Part shown: in pieces, positions 35,433 to 44,480 of the stretch | Numbering within the stretch: position 1 is the stretch's first letter | Layout of the letters: each line of letters starts with the position of its first letter | Assembly (NCBI GenBank): GCA_037146835.1 | Contig: JBAWWI010000002.1 | Span: forward strand, 1-64,000 | DNA length: 64,000 nucleotides | Direction: 5' to 3' | DNA from: IMCC26256 sp037146835 | GTDB taxonomy: Bacteria; Actinomycetota; Acidimicrobiia; IMCC26256 | Made by a program: the position numbers and the translations under genes | The notes under the pieces: model-generated | Told to the model about the DNA's origin: nothing | The model's input: only the letters and a program-made list of their open reading frames with translations | Databases searched by the model: none

Positions 35433-36403
35433 GCCCATTACTTGGTCTGGTCACTGCGTTCTTGGTCACTTCCGCGGTGACACCCATCGCTATTCGTGTG
35501 GCGCATCGCACTGGCATGGTTGATAGGCCAGGAGCTTTAAAGTTTCAGAGCACCCCGGTTGCTTACCTCGGTGGGGTTGCGGTCTTTGCTGGAGTAGCTG
35601 GTGCGCTCGCGGCGACAACTCCACGGGTGCTCATACCTCTTGCTCTTGCGTTATTACTTGGACTCTTCGATGACCGCCTAGATATTTCCCCTCGCATTCG
35701 TGTTCTCTGCGAGGCTGTAATTGCTCTAATCGGCGGAGCATTAATACCGGCCACAGGCGGCGCTTTGGGAGTTGCAATTACCGCACTCCTCATTCTCGGG
35801 CTACTGAACGCCGTGAACCTCCTAGATGGTCTAGACGGTCTTGCCGCTGGCGTCTGCTCTGCCTCCGCTATTGGCTTTGCATTCCTATCTGAGAACCCTC
35901 GATTGGCGGACCCCCGTTTGCTGGCGTTATCGCTGCTTGGGGCACTAATTGGATTCATAATATTCAATCGCCCACCTGCACGGATCTATTTAGGCGACGC
36001 CGGCGCATATCTCATAGGTGTAGCGCTTGCGATACTCGCGGCCCTAAGCCTTAATGGGGCGGGTAACACCTCGGCGAGCGTTGCTATCTGGGCGGCACTT
36101 CCTCTAATCGTTGCAGTGCCGATTCTCGACACCCTGGTTGCGATTCTGCGCAGACTCAGGGCGGGAGACCCAATATTCTCTGGGGATCGAAGCCACATCT
36201 ACGACCAATTATGCGATCGCGGCATCCCTGCTCAGCGAGTTCTGATGATTATGGTCTCGGCCCAATGCATTTTGGTGCTCCTTGGAATTCTCGCCTCACG
36301 CCTGAGCAGTTATGCAAGTGTGTCCGTGATGCTCCTGAGCGCCGGTATCCTCATTGCGATCACGGTAAGGGCTGGGTTCCTAACCACAGACGGAGGACCA
36401 TAA
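35429..36403 (+). CDS. Polyprenyl-phosphate HexNAc-1-phosphate transferase (WecA/MraY family)
   Basis: 324 aa from GTG 35429, with GGAG six bases upstream and a GTGA overlap; an in-frame TTG at 35417 is less likely. About ten membrane helices. GLFDDRLDI carries the catalytic DD pair, NAVNLLDGLDGLAAG the second acidic motif, and ARIYLGDAGAYLIG the third. GDRSHIYDQL is the cytoplasmic His-containing loop. It loads the first sugar-1-phosphate on undecaprenyl phosphate and so is the likely initiator of glycan synthesis; it could also serve wall-polymer linkage. Confidence 0.9.
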   Translation: MSPLLGLVTAFLVTSAVTPIAIRVAHRTGMVDRPGALKFQSTPVAYLGGVAVFAGVAGALAATTPRVLIPLALALLLGLFDDRLDISPRIRVLCEAVIALIGGALIPATGGALGVAITALLILGLLNAVNLLDGLDGLAAGVCSASAIGFAFLSENPRLADPRLLALSLLGALIGFIIFNRPPARIYLGDAGAYLIGVALAILAALSLNGAGNTSASVAIWAALPLIVAVPILDTLVAILRRLRAGDPIFSGDRSHIYDQLCDRGIPAQRVLMIMVSAQCILVLLGILASRLSSYASVSVMLLSAGILIAITVRAGFLTTDGGP

Positions 36404-37570
36404 GTGAAGAAGCTTGCAGTGCTCGGCGGCCAAAAGTCATTCCCTGATGGCGTCGCGTTTGTGCGCCCTCCAGCTCCACCGTTGGATGAGGTAGTAGCAC
36501 GCCTTGCCCCTTCATACTCCCAAGGCTCCCTAACTAATGGACCTCTAGTACGAGAGTTAGAGGACTCAGTCGCCGAGCGACTCGGTGTCCGTCATGTTGT
36601 CGCAGTCTCATCATGCACGACAGGCTTGATGCTCTCCGTTGCAGGGCTTGCTCAATTTGGAGAGATCAACGGTCCGGTCATCATGCCGTCGTTTACATTC
36701 TCTGCCGGCCCTCATGCAGTCGCGTGGAGCAACCTCGGCGTGCGCTTCGTCGAGTGCGATCCCTTAAGTTTTCAAATTGACCTTGCTCACACCTCGATGC
36801 ATCTTGAGGGCGCAGGCGCAATTATGGCCACGCATGTTTTCGGTGCACCGTGTAGACCTGAGCAGGTAGAGGCAATGGGCAAGAGCGCTGGCATTCCAGT
36901 TCTCTTTGATGCCGCTCATGGTTTTGGAGCTCTTCGCAATGGACGCCCGCTCGGAGGATTCGGTGAGGTTGAGGTATTCAGCATGACCCCGACAAAACCT
37001 CTAGTCGCAGGTGAGGGCGGTCTTGTCTGCACCGATAGAGACGATCTTGCTGAGTATCTGCGCCTCGCACGTGAGTACGGAAACCCTGGAAACTACAACA
37101 CTCGTTTTATTGGCTTAAACGGTCGTCTATCTGAGATGCATGCAGCCATTGCCCTGGCCTCAATTTCACATATTGATGAGCACCTCGAGACGCGCAGGCG
37201 CCTTGCCGGGAGATATGCAGATGGAATCCTCGCAATCCCAGGGGTCAGGACTCAAGCAGTAGATAGTGAAGACCTATCTACCTATAAAGACTTCACGATC
37301 GCAATAGACGCCGGAGATTTCGGTGTTAGCAGAGACCAACTTGTTACAGCCTTAAGCGCAGAAGGGATCGATACGCGTAATTATTTTGATCCCCCCGTGC
37401 ACCGACAAGATTCCCATGCCTCGCGTTCTCCATCTGAGCTTCCGGTAACAGATGCTGTCTCAAAGACAGTTGTGAGTCTCCCGCTCTACCCCGCGCTAAC
37501 CGACGACGTGGTCGATCAAATTGTCGAGATCATCTCGAGTGTGGGGCAGAGCGCAGAGAGCCTCAACTAA
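36404..37570 (+). CDS. DegT/DnrJ/EryC1 family PLP-dependent sugar aminotransferase
   Basis: 388 aa. The PLP Lys is K198 in SMTPTKPLVAGEGG. The cofactor-ring Asp is D169 in LFDAAHGFGA, with CTTGL for phosphate binding. HVFGAPC and YGNPGNYNTRFIGLNGRLSEMHAA are typical of enzymes that aminate keto-sugar nucleotides. GTG with GGAGG seven bases upstream. With a CapD-like dehydratase and GNAT genes nearby, it likely makes a UDP-amino-deoxy sugar. Its 3' end overlaps the convergent membrane protein by 8 bp. Confidence 0.9.
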   Translation: MKKLAVLGGQKSFPDGVAFVRPPAPPLDEVVARLAPSYSQGSLTNGPLVRELEDSVAERLGVRHVVAVSSCTTGLMLSVAGLAQFGEINGPVIMPSFTFSAGPHAVAWSNLGVRFVECDPLSFQIDLAHTSMHLEGAGAIMATHVFGAPCRPEQVEAMGKSAGIPVLFDAAHGFGALRNGRPLGGFGEVEVFSMTPTKPLVAGEGGLVCTDRDDLAEYLRLAREYGNPGNYNTRFIGLNGRLSEMHAAIALASISHIDEHLETRRRLAGRYADGILAIPGVRTQAVDSEDLSTYKDFTIAIDAGDFGVSRDQLVTALSAEGIDTRNYFDPPVHRQDSHASRSPSELPVTDAVSKTVVSLPLYPALTDDVVDQIVEIISSVGQSAESLN

Positions 37571-38600
37571 CTAAATTTTCCGCAGCCTGCCTGCGAGAAG
37601 ATCGCGAGATGCGGCGCCTGCCGAGCGGAAGTGCCACCCCAACGAATACCCCCGCGGCGAGCGCTGGCACTAAACGGACAATCGCCTCTCCGGCACCAAA
37701 CGCCATTCCCGCTACTCGTGATGCCCACATGGCAAGAATCAACTGCGCCCCAAGAATTGCGAGAGCTCTACGTGTTCGGTTCCAGCCGAGTTCAAATCGA
37801 AACCAAACTCGCAGGCGGTGACCAATAGGGATAGTTGCAAATAGCGCAAGCGCCCCGACTGATCCCACAATGGAACCAGGCCTCGCCCAACCTTCGTGCA
37901 CTACCACCCAGAGCATTAGACCAATAGCGGCAGCGGAGCCACCCTCCCCTAGGCGAGCGAGTCGGAAAGGGAGCCCAAGAAGCGCAAGGGGAATGGCGAC
38001 GCCAAGCAGGACAAGCAGCAATTCAGTATCTGGAACCGTTGAGTAGACCGCTCCAATTGTGAAGAGCCACATGACCGGACCCAGCCCGAGTCGACCTAGG
38101 TCCCGGTCGGTCTCAGCAGCTAGCGGCCCAAGTATCGCGGTTCCGAGAATAATGAGCCACGGAACCCAGCTCGGCCCGAAGAAGGTCTGCCCGGCTACGA
38201 GTCGCCAAGCACCTGGTAGGGCGAGAATCATTCCTGCCGGTAGCGGAGCCGGGGTCAGCCCAGCGATTGCTACCCCTAGCCAAACAAGGGCTAGCCCAAG
38301 CAATACCCCGCTCGGCACAGCGGGGATATTTCCCCCAGCCTTCACCATCGGCGGCAACGACCTCTGCAGAGCATCTAGGGCCATTATCGAGGCAACCACG
38401 AATGCTGGACCGACTAGCCCAGGGAGTCTGCTCGGGGAGGCTCGAATACGGAGCCGCCTAAGCCATCTTCGACCAACGGCAGAGCGGAGCCAGACGGCAA
38501 ATAGGGCCAAAACTCCAGCCCCGGCAGCGGCTACTAGGCCCCTAAGCGCTCCAATATGGAGTTCCGGGGCCTCGAGTGCAGTTCTAATTGGATCAAACAT
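37563..38600 (-). CDS. Polytopic membrane protein of unknown function
   Basis: 345 aa with about ten predicted membrane segments separated by short Arg-rich loops (RRWLRRLRIRASPSRLP, then RLRVWFRFELGWNRTRRAL) and a basic C-terminus. No motif of Wzx, Wzy or a transporter family was recognised. Very low in Lys and rich in Leu/Gly/Ala. ATG 38600 is preceded by a G-rich GGTGGGG; a TTG at 38612 is in frame. Single-gene unit embedded between plus-strand glycan genes, so a role in lipid-linked intermediate transport or chain ligation is possible but unproven. Confidence 0.7.
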   Translation of the reverse strand: MFDPIRTALEAPELHIGALRGLVAAAGAGVLALFAVWLRSAVGRRWLRRLRIRASPSRLPGLVGPAFVVASIMALDALQRSLPPMVKAGGNIPAVPSGVLLGLALVWLGVAIAGLTPAPLPAGMILALPGAWRLVAGQTFFGPSWVPWLIILGTAILGPLAAETDRDLGRLGLGPVMWLFTIGAVYSTVPDTELLLVLLGVAIPLALLGLPFRLARLGEGGSAAAIGLMLWVVVHEGWARPGSIVGSVGALALFATIPIGHRLRVWFRFELGWNRTRRALAILGAQLILAMWASRVAGMAFGAGEAIVRLVPALAAGVFVGVALPLGRRRISRSSRRQAAENLVS

Positions 38601-38813
38601 TGGCCCCACCAACCTCAGGCTTAACTCATTATTTGACGCTTCGTAGCATCGTATTCACTCGCGGTGAAATTAGGTCTTGCGCTCACGGTTTCTTGCGGTG
38701 AGAATAGACGCAGTTTCTAGGGGGACCGGGCAGTCTGCTTTGAATTGGTTTCGTTATTGATTCCAATTTAATTCGGATCCCCCTCCGGGAAGTGCTATCG
38801 GGGGGAGTTGAGT

Positions 38814-40709
38814 ATGGCATTGGTCTCATCATCAATTGTGCCCGCGCGGCTGCGGTCAAAGAGAAGCCTGAGAATCATCACTGATAGCGCGGCATGGGTT
38901 TTCGCTATTTATGCAGCGGTATTGCTTCGCCTTGATTTTGATATGACCCGAGTCGAGGCATTTCGCATAGCTGCGGTTATCCCTCTCGCATGGGCTCTTC
39001 AGTTCCTTTTCGGATGGCTATTCGGGCTCTACCGAGGCTTCTGGATCAATGGATCCTTCGACGAAGTTGCGGCCCTTGCCCGAACAATTGGTGCCGTAAC
39101 CGGGGCTCTATTCATCTATGACCTTGTAATCCCCGGCGGTCGCCCAGCACCTGCTAGCGCAATTATCGCTGCAGGATTCCTAGCCCTCGTTGGCGCAGGC
39201 GGGGTGCGTTACCTCGCTCGACATGCAATTGATCGACGACGCCGCTCGCGAGATGAAGGCCTCCCTCGCGCAATTATCTTTGGAACCGGTGAGTGTGGAG
39301 TTCGAATGATCAACTCCTTGCTCTTTGAGGACTCCAGCCCTTGCATCCCTGTTGCACTTCTCGACGATGACCGTGAAAAGCAGAACCTCACCGTTAAGGG
39401 CCTTCGCGTCATTGGCGGACGTGCATCGATGTTTGATGCCGCTAGGCGCTTCAACGCGAGTGTGTTGGTAATCGCAATACCGACCGCCGAGGGTTCAACA
39501 ATTCGCGAGCTCACAGCTCTGGCCGATCTCGCCGAGCTCGAGGTGCTAGTAGTTCCGCCAGTCACTGAGCTATTCGGTGGTCAGGTACGCGCCACCGACC
39601 TGCGCGAGCCAACCGAGGCCGACCTTCTCGGTCGACGCATCATTGAGACCGACCTTGAGCAAGCGGCCTCCTACTTGCAAGATCGTGTTGTTCTTGTAAC
39701 AGGGGCTGGAGGGTCAATCGGCTCAGAGCTATGCAGGCAGATATCGCGATTTGGGCCACGCCGACTCGTGATGCTTGACAGAGACGAGTCCGGCCTACAC
39801 CAGGTGCAACTTTCACTAGAGGGCCGGGCGCTTCTTGACTCTCCCGACCTAATACTCCTCGACATTCGAGACCGCGATCGCGTTGCAGAATTATTCGGCG
39901 AGATTCGCCCCGACGTGGTCTTCCACGCTGCAGCCCTCAAGCACCTACCGCTTCTGCAGGCCCATCCAGTAGAGGCACTTAAATCCAACGTATGGGGATC
40001 TCTCTCAGTACTTGATGCCGCAGCCGCTGCTGGCGTAACACGCTTTGTAAACATCTCAACCGATAAAGCCGCCAACGCATGCAGCATCCTTGGGTACTCC
40101 AAACGCATAGCCGAGGGCCTCACCTCATACTTTGGGCTGCGTCACCCTGGTACTTACCTAAGTGTTCGCTTCGGGAATGTTCTAGGCAGCAGAGGCTCAG
40201 TTCTTACCGCTTTCAGAGCTCAGATTGAGGCTGGAGGACCGGTCACGGTCACTCATCCAGATGTAACCCGCTACTTCATGACCATTGAGGAAGCAGTCCA
40301 ATTAGTAATCCAAGCCGGCGCTATCGGTCACGATGGCGAGGCGCTCGTACTTGACATGGGCGAGCCCGTAAAGATCTCGGATGTAGCACGCAGGCTCTGC
40401 GCCAATCATGTACCAGAGATTCCGATTGTCTTCACCGGACTGCGCCCGGGCGAGAAGATGCATGAGGAGCTCTTCGCAGATGGAGAGGCATCCCACCAAT
40501 CTGATCACGAATTAATTCGCTACGTCAGGGTCCCCGATCTAGACCCAACATTTGTGCGTGATGTCGATGCGAAGGTAAGCGGAAAAGACATGGCCTCGCT
40601 CCTTGAGTTCCTTGCTCGCACAATGACCGTTGCACTCGGTGATGAGCCGGTGCCGAGCGATGTCTTTGAGGCTCCAAGGGTCGATCGAGTAGCGGACGGC
40701 GCACTGTAA
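38814..40709 (+). CDS. CapD/FlaA1-like polytopic nucleoside-diphosphate-sugar 4,6-dehydratase
   Basis: 631 aa. Four N-terminal membrane helices precede a Rossmann-like domain (FGTGECG, about 156-162). Then comes the catalytic SDR domain with TGAGGSIGSE (about 296-305), VFHAAALKHLPL, STDKA (about 415-419) and GYSKR. TDK is the catalytic triad region of PglF/CapD enzymes; the usual M-x-x-x-K is here a G-Y-S-K variant. It dehydrates UDP-GlcNAc to a 4-keto-6-deoxy sugar, feeding the DegT aminotransferase. ATG 38814 has GGGGGAG six bases upstream; the TTG two codons earlier is inside that SD. The SD follows a C-run (about 38779-38785) that could pair with it. Confidence 0.9.
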   Translation: MALVSSSIVPARLRSKRSLRIITDSAAWVFAIYAAVLLRLDFDMTRVEAFRIAAVIPLAWALQFLFGWLFGLYRGFWINGSFDEVAALARTIGAVTGALFIYDLVIPGGRPAPASAIIAAGFLALVGAGGVRYLARHAIDRRRRSRDEGLPRAIIFGTGECGVRMINSLLFEDSSPCIPVALLDDDREKQNLTVKGLRVIGGRASMFDAARRFNASVLVIAIPTAEGSTIRELTALADLAELEVLVVPPVTELFGGQVRATDLREPTEADLLGRRIIETDLEQAASYLQDRVVLVTGAGGSIGSELCRQISRFGPRRLVMLDRDESGLHQVQLSLEGRALLDSPDLILLDIRDRDRVAELFGEIRPDVVFHAAALKHLPLLQAHPVEALKSNVWGSLSVLDAAAAAGVTRFVNISTDKAANACSILGYSKRIAEGLTSYFGLRHPGTYLSVRFGNVLGSRGSVLTAFRAQIEAGGPVTVTHPDVTRYFMTIEEAVQLVIQAGAIGHDGEALVLDMGEPVKISDVARRLCANHVPEIPIVFTGLRPGEKMHEELFADGEASHQSDHELIRYVRVPDLDPTFVRDVDAKVSGKDMASLLEFLARTMTVALGDEPVPSDVFEAPRVDRVADGAL

Positions 40710-40742
40710 AGGTATTTAGGCCTCCAATTACCGCCTAATCTC

Positions 40743-41675
40743 ATGCCTGTGAAAATTCTTATCACCGGCGGAGCCGGATTCATTGGCTCGAACCTCGCAG
40801 ATGCATTACTCGCACGCGGGGACTCAGTGCGCATACTCGATGATCTATCGACAGGGTTCAAAGAGAACGTCCCAGACGGAGCCGAATTAATCATTGGCTC
40901 CGTCGCAGATGAGGAGTGCGTCGCCGCAGCGATGGATGGCATTGAAGCGGTATTCCATGAGGGAGCGCGTGGATCGGTTGCACGCTCTGTTGCGTTGCCA
41001 CTTGAGACAGATACAGCAAACACTCACGGAACTCTCACTGTGCTGCACCGAGCGCAGCAAGCAGGCGTGCGCAGAGTTATATATGCATCCTCGAGCAGCG
41101 TGTACGGAGGGGCAACCGCTCCCCCAACTGCTGAGACTGCCCCACTCGTTCCACGCTCTCCATACGCAGCAACAAAACTCGCAGGAGAGGTTTACTGCCG
41201 AGTCTTCGCGGAGCTACACGGCCTAGAGACTGTTTCATTGCGATACTTCAATGTCTTCGGACCACGACAGAGACCTGACTCTCAATACGCAGCAGTGATT
41301 CCGCTATTTATTGAGGCGTTATCGGCCGGGAAGCCAGTCGAGGTCCACGGTGACGGACTGCAGAGCAGAGACTTCACGTATGTCTCTGATGTCGTAGCCG
41401 GCAATATTGCAGCTTTAGATGCGCCTGCTGAGAAGTGCTCTGGGAAGGTCTTCAATCTCGCTCCAGGCACCACCCAATCGCTACTCGACCTCTTAGATTC
41501 TCTCGGCCGAATTCTCGGCGTCACACCTGAACGGATTCACACAGAGTCGCGCGCGGGGGATGTAAAACTCTCCCAAGCGGATTCTTCACTAATTGCAAGC
41601 GCACTCGGCTTCTCCTGCAGCGTTGCTTTCCACGAAGGACTAGAGCGCACTGTTGAGTGGTTCTCAAAGCGCTAA
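40743..41675 (+). CDS. NAD-dependent sugar-nucleotide epimerase/dehydratase (GalE-like SDR)
   Basis: 310 aa. The NAD motif is GGAGFIGS at 9-16. The Ser in ASSSSVYGG and the Y-x-x-x-K pair Y141/K145 in SPYAATKLAGE form the active site. RYFNVFGPRQRPDSQYAAVIP is the substrate loop typical of UDP-glucose/UDP-GlcNAc/UDP-glucuronate 4-epimerases. It could interconvert gluco and galacto forms of the sugars made by the dehydrogenase at 1427. Last plus-strand gene before the ribosomal block. Confidence 0.9.
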   Translation: MPVKILITGGAGFIGSNLADALLARGDSVRILDDLSTGFKENVPDGAELIIGSVADEECVAAAMDGIEAVFHEGARGSVARSVALPLETDTANTHGTLTVLHRAQQAGVRRVIYASSSSVYGGATAPPTAETAPLVPRSPYAATKLAGEVYCRVFAELHGLETVSLRYFNVFGPRQRPDSQYAAVIPLFIEALSAGKPVEVHGDGLQSRDFTYVSDVVAGNIAALDAPAEKCSGKVFNLAPGTTQSLLDLLDSLGRILGVTPERIHTESRAGDVKLSQADSSLIASALGFSCSVAFHEGLERTVEWFSKR

Positions 41676-41695
41676 TTAACTAAGACTAGAGAACC
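41659..41695. terminator. Possible bidirectional terminator at the glycan/ribosomal junction
   Basis: GGTTCTC (41659-41665) and GAGAACC (41689-41695) are perfect 7-bp inverted partners around a 23-nt A/T-rich loop, between the converging stops of the epimerase and map. The loop is long and no T-run follows. Confidence 0.35.
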
Positions 41696-42445
41696 TTAGA
41701 TAACTGTTAATACCTCAGGACCATTCTCAGTTAGCGCAATAGTGTGCTCAAAGTGAGCCGACCTGCCACCGTCGACAGTAACGACTGTCCAGCCGTCTTC
41801 TAATACTTGTGTCTCTTCGGATCCAGTATTGACCATTGGCTCGATGGCCAAAACAATCCCAGGCTTTAACTTCAATTTATGCCCAGAGCCGTTCCGAAAA
41901 TTTGGGACCTCAGGGTCTTCGTGCATTGCCCTGCCGATCCCGTGGCCTACATACTCACGCACAACAGCGAAGCCTGCAGCCTCGACCAAATCCTCTACGG
42001 CTCCGCCAATTCTCCCGAGGCTCGCACCCACTTTCATCGCAGCGATGGCAGCCTCGAGCGAGGACCTGGTCACATCGATTAGGCGCTGAGACTCTTCATC
42101 GATCTCGCCAATCGGGATCGTGATCGCAGCGTCGGCATGCCAACCCTCGATGATCGCTCCGCAATCAATGGAGAGGATGTCGCCCTCATTGAGGACGCGA
42201 CCATCTGGGATTCCGTGCACGATTACTTCGTTCGGGGATGCGCATATCACTGCTGGGAAGCCGTGATACCCAAGAAAATTAGAGAGGGCATTGCGGCGCT
42301 CTAATACTCCTCTAGCAACAGCATCAATCTCGAGGGTCGTCACGCCTGGGCGTGCGGCCATTGAGCATGCTTCATGCATCTCGGCGACAACTTTGCCAGC
42401 CCGACGCATGATCGCTATCTGCGTGGAAGTCTTACGTGTATACAA
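41696..42445 (-). CDS. map: Type I methionine aminopeptidase
   Basis: 249 aa. It removes the initiator Met from nascent proteins. Metal ligands are visible: the two Asp in SIDCGAIIEGWHADAAIT, the His in EYVGHGIGRAMHEDP, and the Glu in AIEPMV and HFEHT. The TTG start at 42445, one base after the adk stop, is needed to include the RKTSTQIAIMRRAG segment that matches the family N-terminus; the next ATG would cut into it. Last gene of the ribosomal supercluster here. Confidence 0.95.
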   Translation of the reverse strand: MYTRKTSTQIAIMRRAGKVVAEMHEACSMAARPGVTTLEIDAVARGVLERRNALSNFLGYHGFPAVICASPNEVIVHGIPDGRVLNEGDILSIDCGAIIEGWHADAAITIPIGEIDEESQRLIDVTRSSLEAAIAAMKVGASLGRIGGAVEDLVEAAGFAVVREYVGHGIGRAMHEDPEVPNFRNGSGHKLKLKPGIVLAIEPMVNTGSEETQVLEDGWTVVTVDGGRSAHFEHTIALTENGPEVLTVI

Positions 42446-42446
42446 C

Positions 42447-43121
42447 TCAGTTAGCTGTTTTAAGGCGAGCGTCGATTGCGCTCACGATACGTGCGAATAC
42501 TTCGTCACCCGTTCCGAGCCCATCAATCTCATCAAGGCGATCTAGATCCCGATAAAAATCAAGAATAGGCATCGTCGCGGTTTCGTAAAGCTCAAGGCGA
42601 CGCATTACAGCGACCTCGGTATCGTCGTCTCGCTGGCTAACTGTGCCGCCGCATACATCGCAGACGCCGTTTATCTTTGGCGGCATAGTGAGATGGTAAG
42701 TAGTGCCGCAGTCGTCGCAGACTCGACGCCCAGCAATACGATCAAGAACAATCTCCGTCGGGACCTCTAGGTCTATCGCTACATCTAGCGGTCGACCAGA
42801 GGCAGCGAGCTCCTCCTCAAGAGCGGATGCCTGCACGAGCGTGCGCGGAAATCCATCGAGAACGAACCCGCTATCCATTAGGCCCCCGTCGAGCATCTGC
42901 TCTCGGACAACACGCAGTACAAGATCATCCGGTACGAGCTCGCCGCGGTCCATGTAAGCAATTGCCTCTAGGCCTGCCGGTGCTCCGCCTCTTGCAGCGG
43001 CACGAAAAAGGTCACCAGTAGAGAGGTGCGCGACGCTGTAATGCTGGGCAATACGCACCGCTTGGGTGCCCTTGCCGGCACCCTGCTTCCCGAGCAGGAT
43101 GAGACGTATTCCGCTTGTCAT
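42447..43121 (-). CDS. adk: Adenylate kinase (zinc-lid type)
   Basis: 224 aa, long form. P-loop GKQGAGKGT (11-19), FVLDGFPRT for AMP/ATP positioning, and a LID with four Cys (135, 138, 154, 157) that should bind structural zinc. Catalyses 2 ADP to ATP + AMP. ATG with GAGGAG upstream. It sits in the classic secY-adk-map order. Confidence 0.97.
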   Translation of the reverse strand: MTSGIRLILLGKQGAGKGTQAVRIAQHYSVAHLSTGDLFRAAARGGAPAGLEAIAYMDRGELVPDDLVLRVVREQMLDGGLMDSGFVLDGFPRTLVQASALEEELAASGRPLDVAIDLEVPTEIVLDRIAGRRVCDDCGTTYHLTMPPKINGVCDVCGGTVSQRDDDTEVAVMRRLELYETATMPILDFYRDLDRLDEIDGLGTGDEVFARIVSAIDARLKTAN

Positions 43122-43132
43122 GTTGATGCTCC

Positions 43133-44431
43133 TCAGGCGAGGAAGCCCTCGTAGTTTCTCATCATCAACTGACTATCGATTTGTTTCATCGTCTCAAGCG
43201 CTACACCCACGGTGATTAGAAGTGAGGTTCCTCCAAATGGAAACTGCGTAATGCTCCACGCAGCAAAAACGATGAGCGGTGTGAGCGCTATGGCAGCTAG
43301 GAAAAGCGATCCAGGGAGCGTGATGCGGTTAAGCACCTTTGCGAGGTATCGCTCCGTGGGGGGCCCTGGGCGAATACCTGGGATAAATCCACCCTGCTTG
43401 CGGATGATGTCGGCCTGCTGGGCTGGGTTGAATGCAATGGCCGTATAGAAGTAAGCGAAGAAGACAATAAGCAGGGTGTAGAAGCCCATGTAGAAGAGGC
43501 TGCTCTGCCTAACTAGGTACTTGCTCGTGAAAGTTTGGAGAGCCTGCCAGTTAGTAGCCGTTGCAATTAGGGCTGGGAAGGAGAGGATGGATGAGGCGAA
43601 GATCACCGGGATAACACCGGACTGGTTGACCTTTAGAGGTATGTAGGTGCTCTGCCCGCCGAACATGCGTCGCCCGACTACACGCTTTGCGAATTGAACA
43701 GGGATTCTCCTCTGCCCCGACTCCACGTAGACAATCGCTGCAACCATGCCAATCAGGATGATGAAGATAACTACGCCCTTGTACCATCCGCCCTCTGCGA
43801 AGATGAGTCCAAAGCCGCTTGGGAGCCTCGAGACAACTGAGGCGAAGATCAAGATCGACATTCCGTTGCCGATTCCGCGCTGAGTAATCGACTCTGCGAG
43901 CCACATCACTAGGGCAGTTCCAGCAGTCCACACAAGCACGATCATCGCTGCTCGCCATGCGTTGAAGTCGGGGATGAAGTTGACGCCCTTGGGGAGGTTC
44001 CCGAAGAGAGCGGTGTTGCCCTGCTTCAATGCGAAAACAAAACCAGTTGACTGGATGATTGCAAGCCCCATGGTGACATACCGGGTCCACTGCGTAATTT
44101 TCTTCTGGCCAGACTGGCCCTCGTTCTGCCATTCCTCAAGCTTGGGGATTACGACACCAAGCAGCTGCATAATGATCGATGCAGTGATGTATGGCATAAC
44201 TCCAAGGAAGAAGACCGAGACACTCGTGATGGCTCCACCGGAGAAAAGGTTAAGGAAACCCACGACTCCGTTATCCGCTGAGCTCTTCTGCAGAGACTGA
44301 ATCGCAGAGAAATCTACAAACGGAACAGGTATATGCGAACCGATGCGATATGCCGCAATAACTAAGAGAGTGAAGAGAACCTTGTTCCGTAGGTCAGGGA
44401 CCCGGAACATATTCCGCAAGCGGCTGATCAT
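43133..44431 (-). CDS. secY: Protein translocase subunit SecY
   Basis: 432 aa, ten membrane helices. RIGSHIPVPFVD is the conserved N-terminal plug-proximal stretch. LAESITQRGIGNGMSILIF and the cytoplasmic QQADIIRKQGGFIPGIRPGPPTERYL loop are SecY signatures. It forms the SecYEG channel, which would also export the surface proteins seen at the left end. ATG with AGGAGG about 11 bases upstream. Confidence 0.97.
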   Translation of the reverse strand: MISRLRNMFRVPDLRNKVLFTLLVIAAYRIGSHIPVPFVDFSAIQSLQKSSADNGVVGFLNLFSGGAITSVSVFFLGVMPYITASIIMQLLGVVIPKLEEWQNEGQSGQKKITQWTRYVTMGLAIIQSTGFVFALKQGNTALFGNLPKGVNFIPDFNAWRAAMIVLVWTAGTALVMWLAESITQRGIGNGMSILIFASVVSRLPSGFGLIFAEGGWYKGVVIFIILIGMVAAIVYVESGQRRIPVQFAKRVVGRRMFGGQSTYIPLKVNQSGVIPVIFASSILSFPALIATATNWQALQTFTSKYLVRQSSLFYMGFYTLLIVFFAYFYTAIAFNPAQQADIIRKQGGFIPGIRPGPPTERYLAKVLNRITLPGSLFLAAIALTPLIVFAAWSITQFPFGGTSLLITVGVALETMKQIDSQLMMRNYEGFLA

Positions 44432-44480
44432 TGGGTGGTTGTCCTCCTGGGGTTGATCCCGTCAAGCGAGATCGCGAAGC

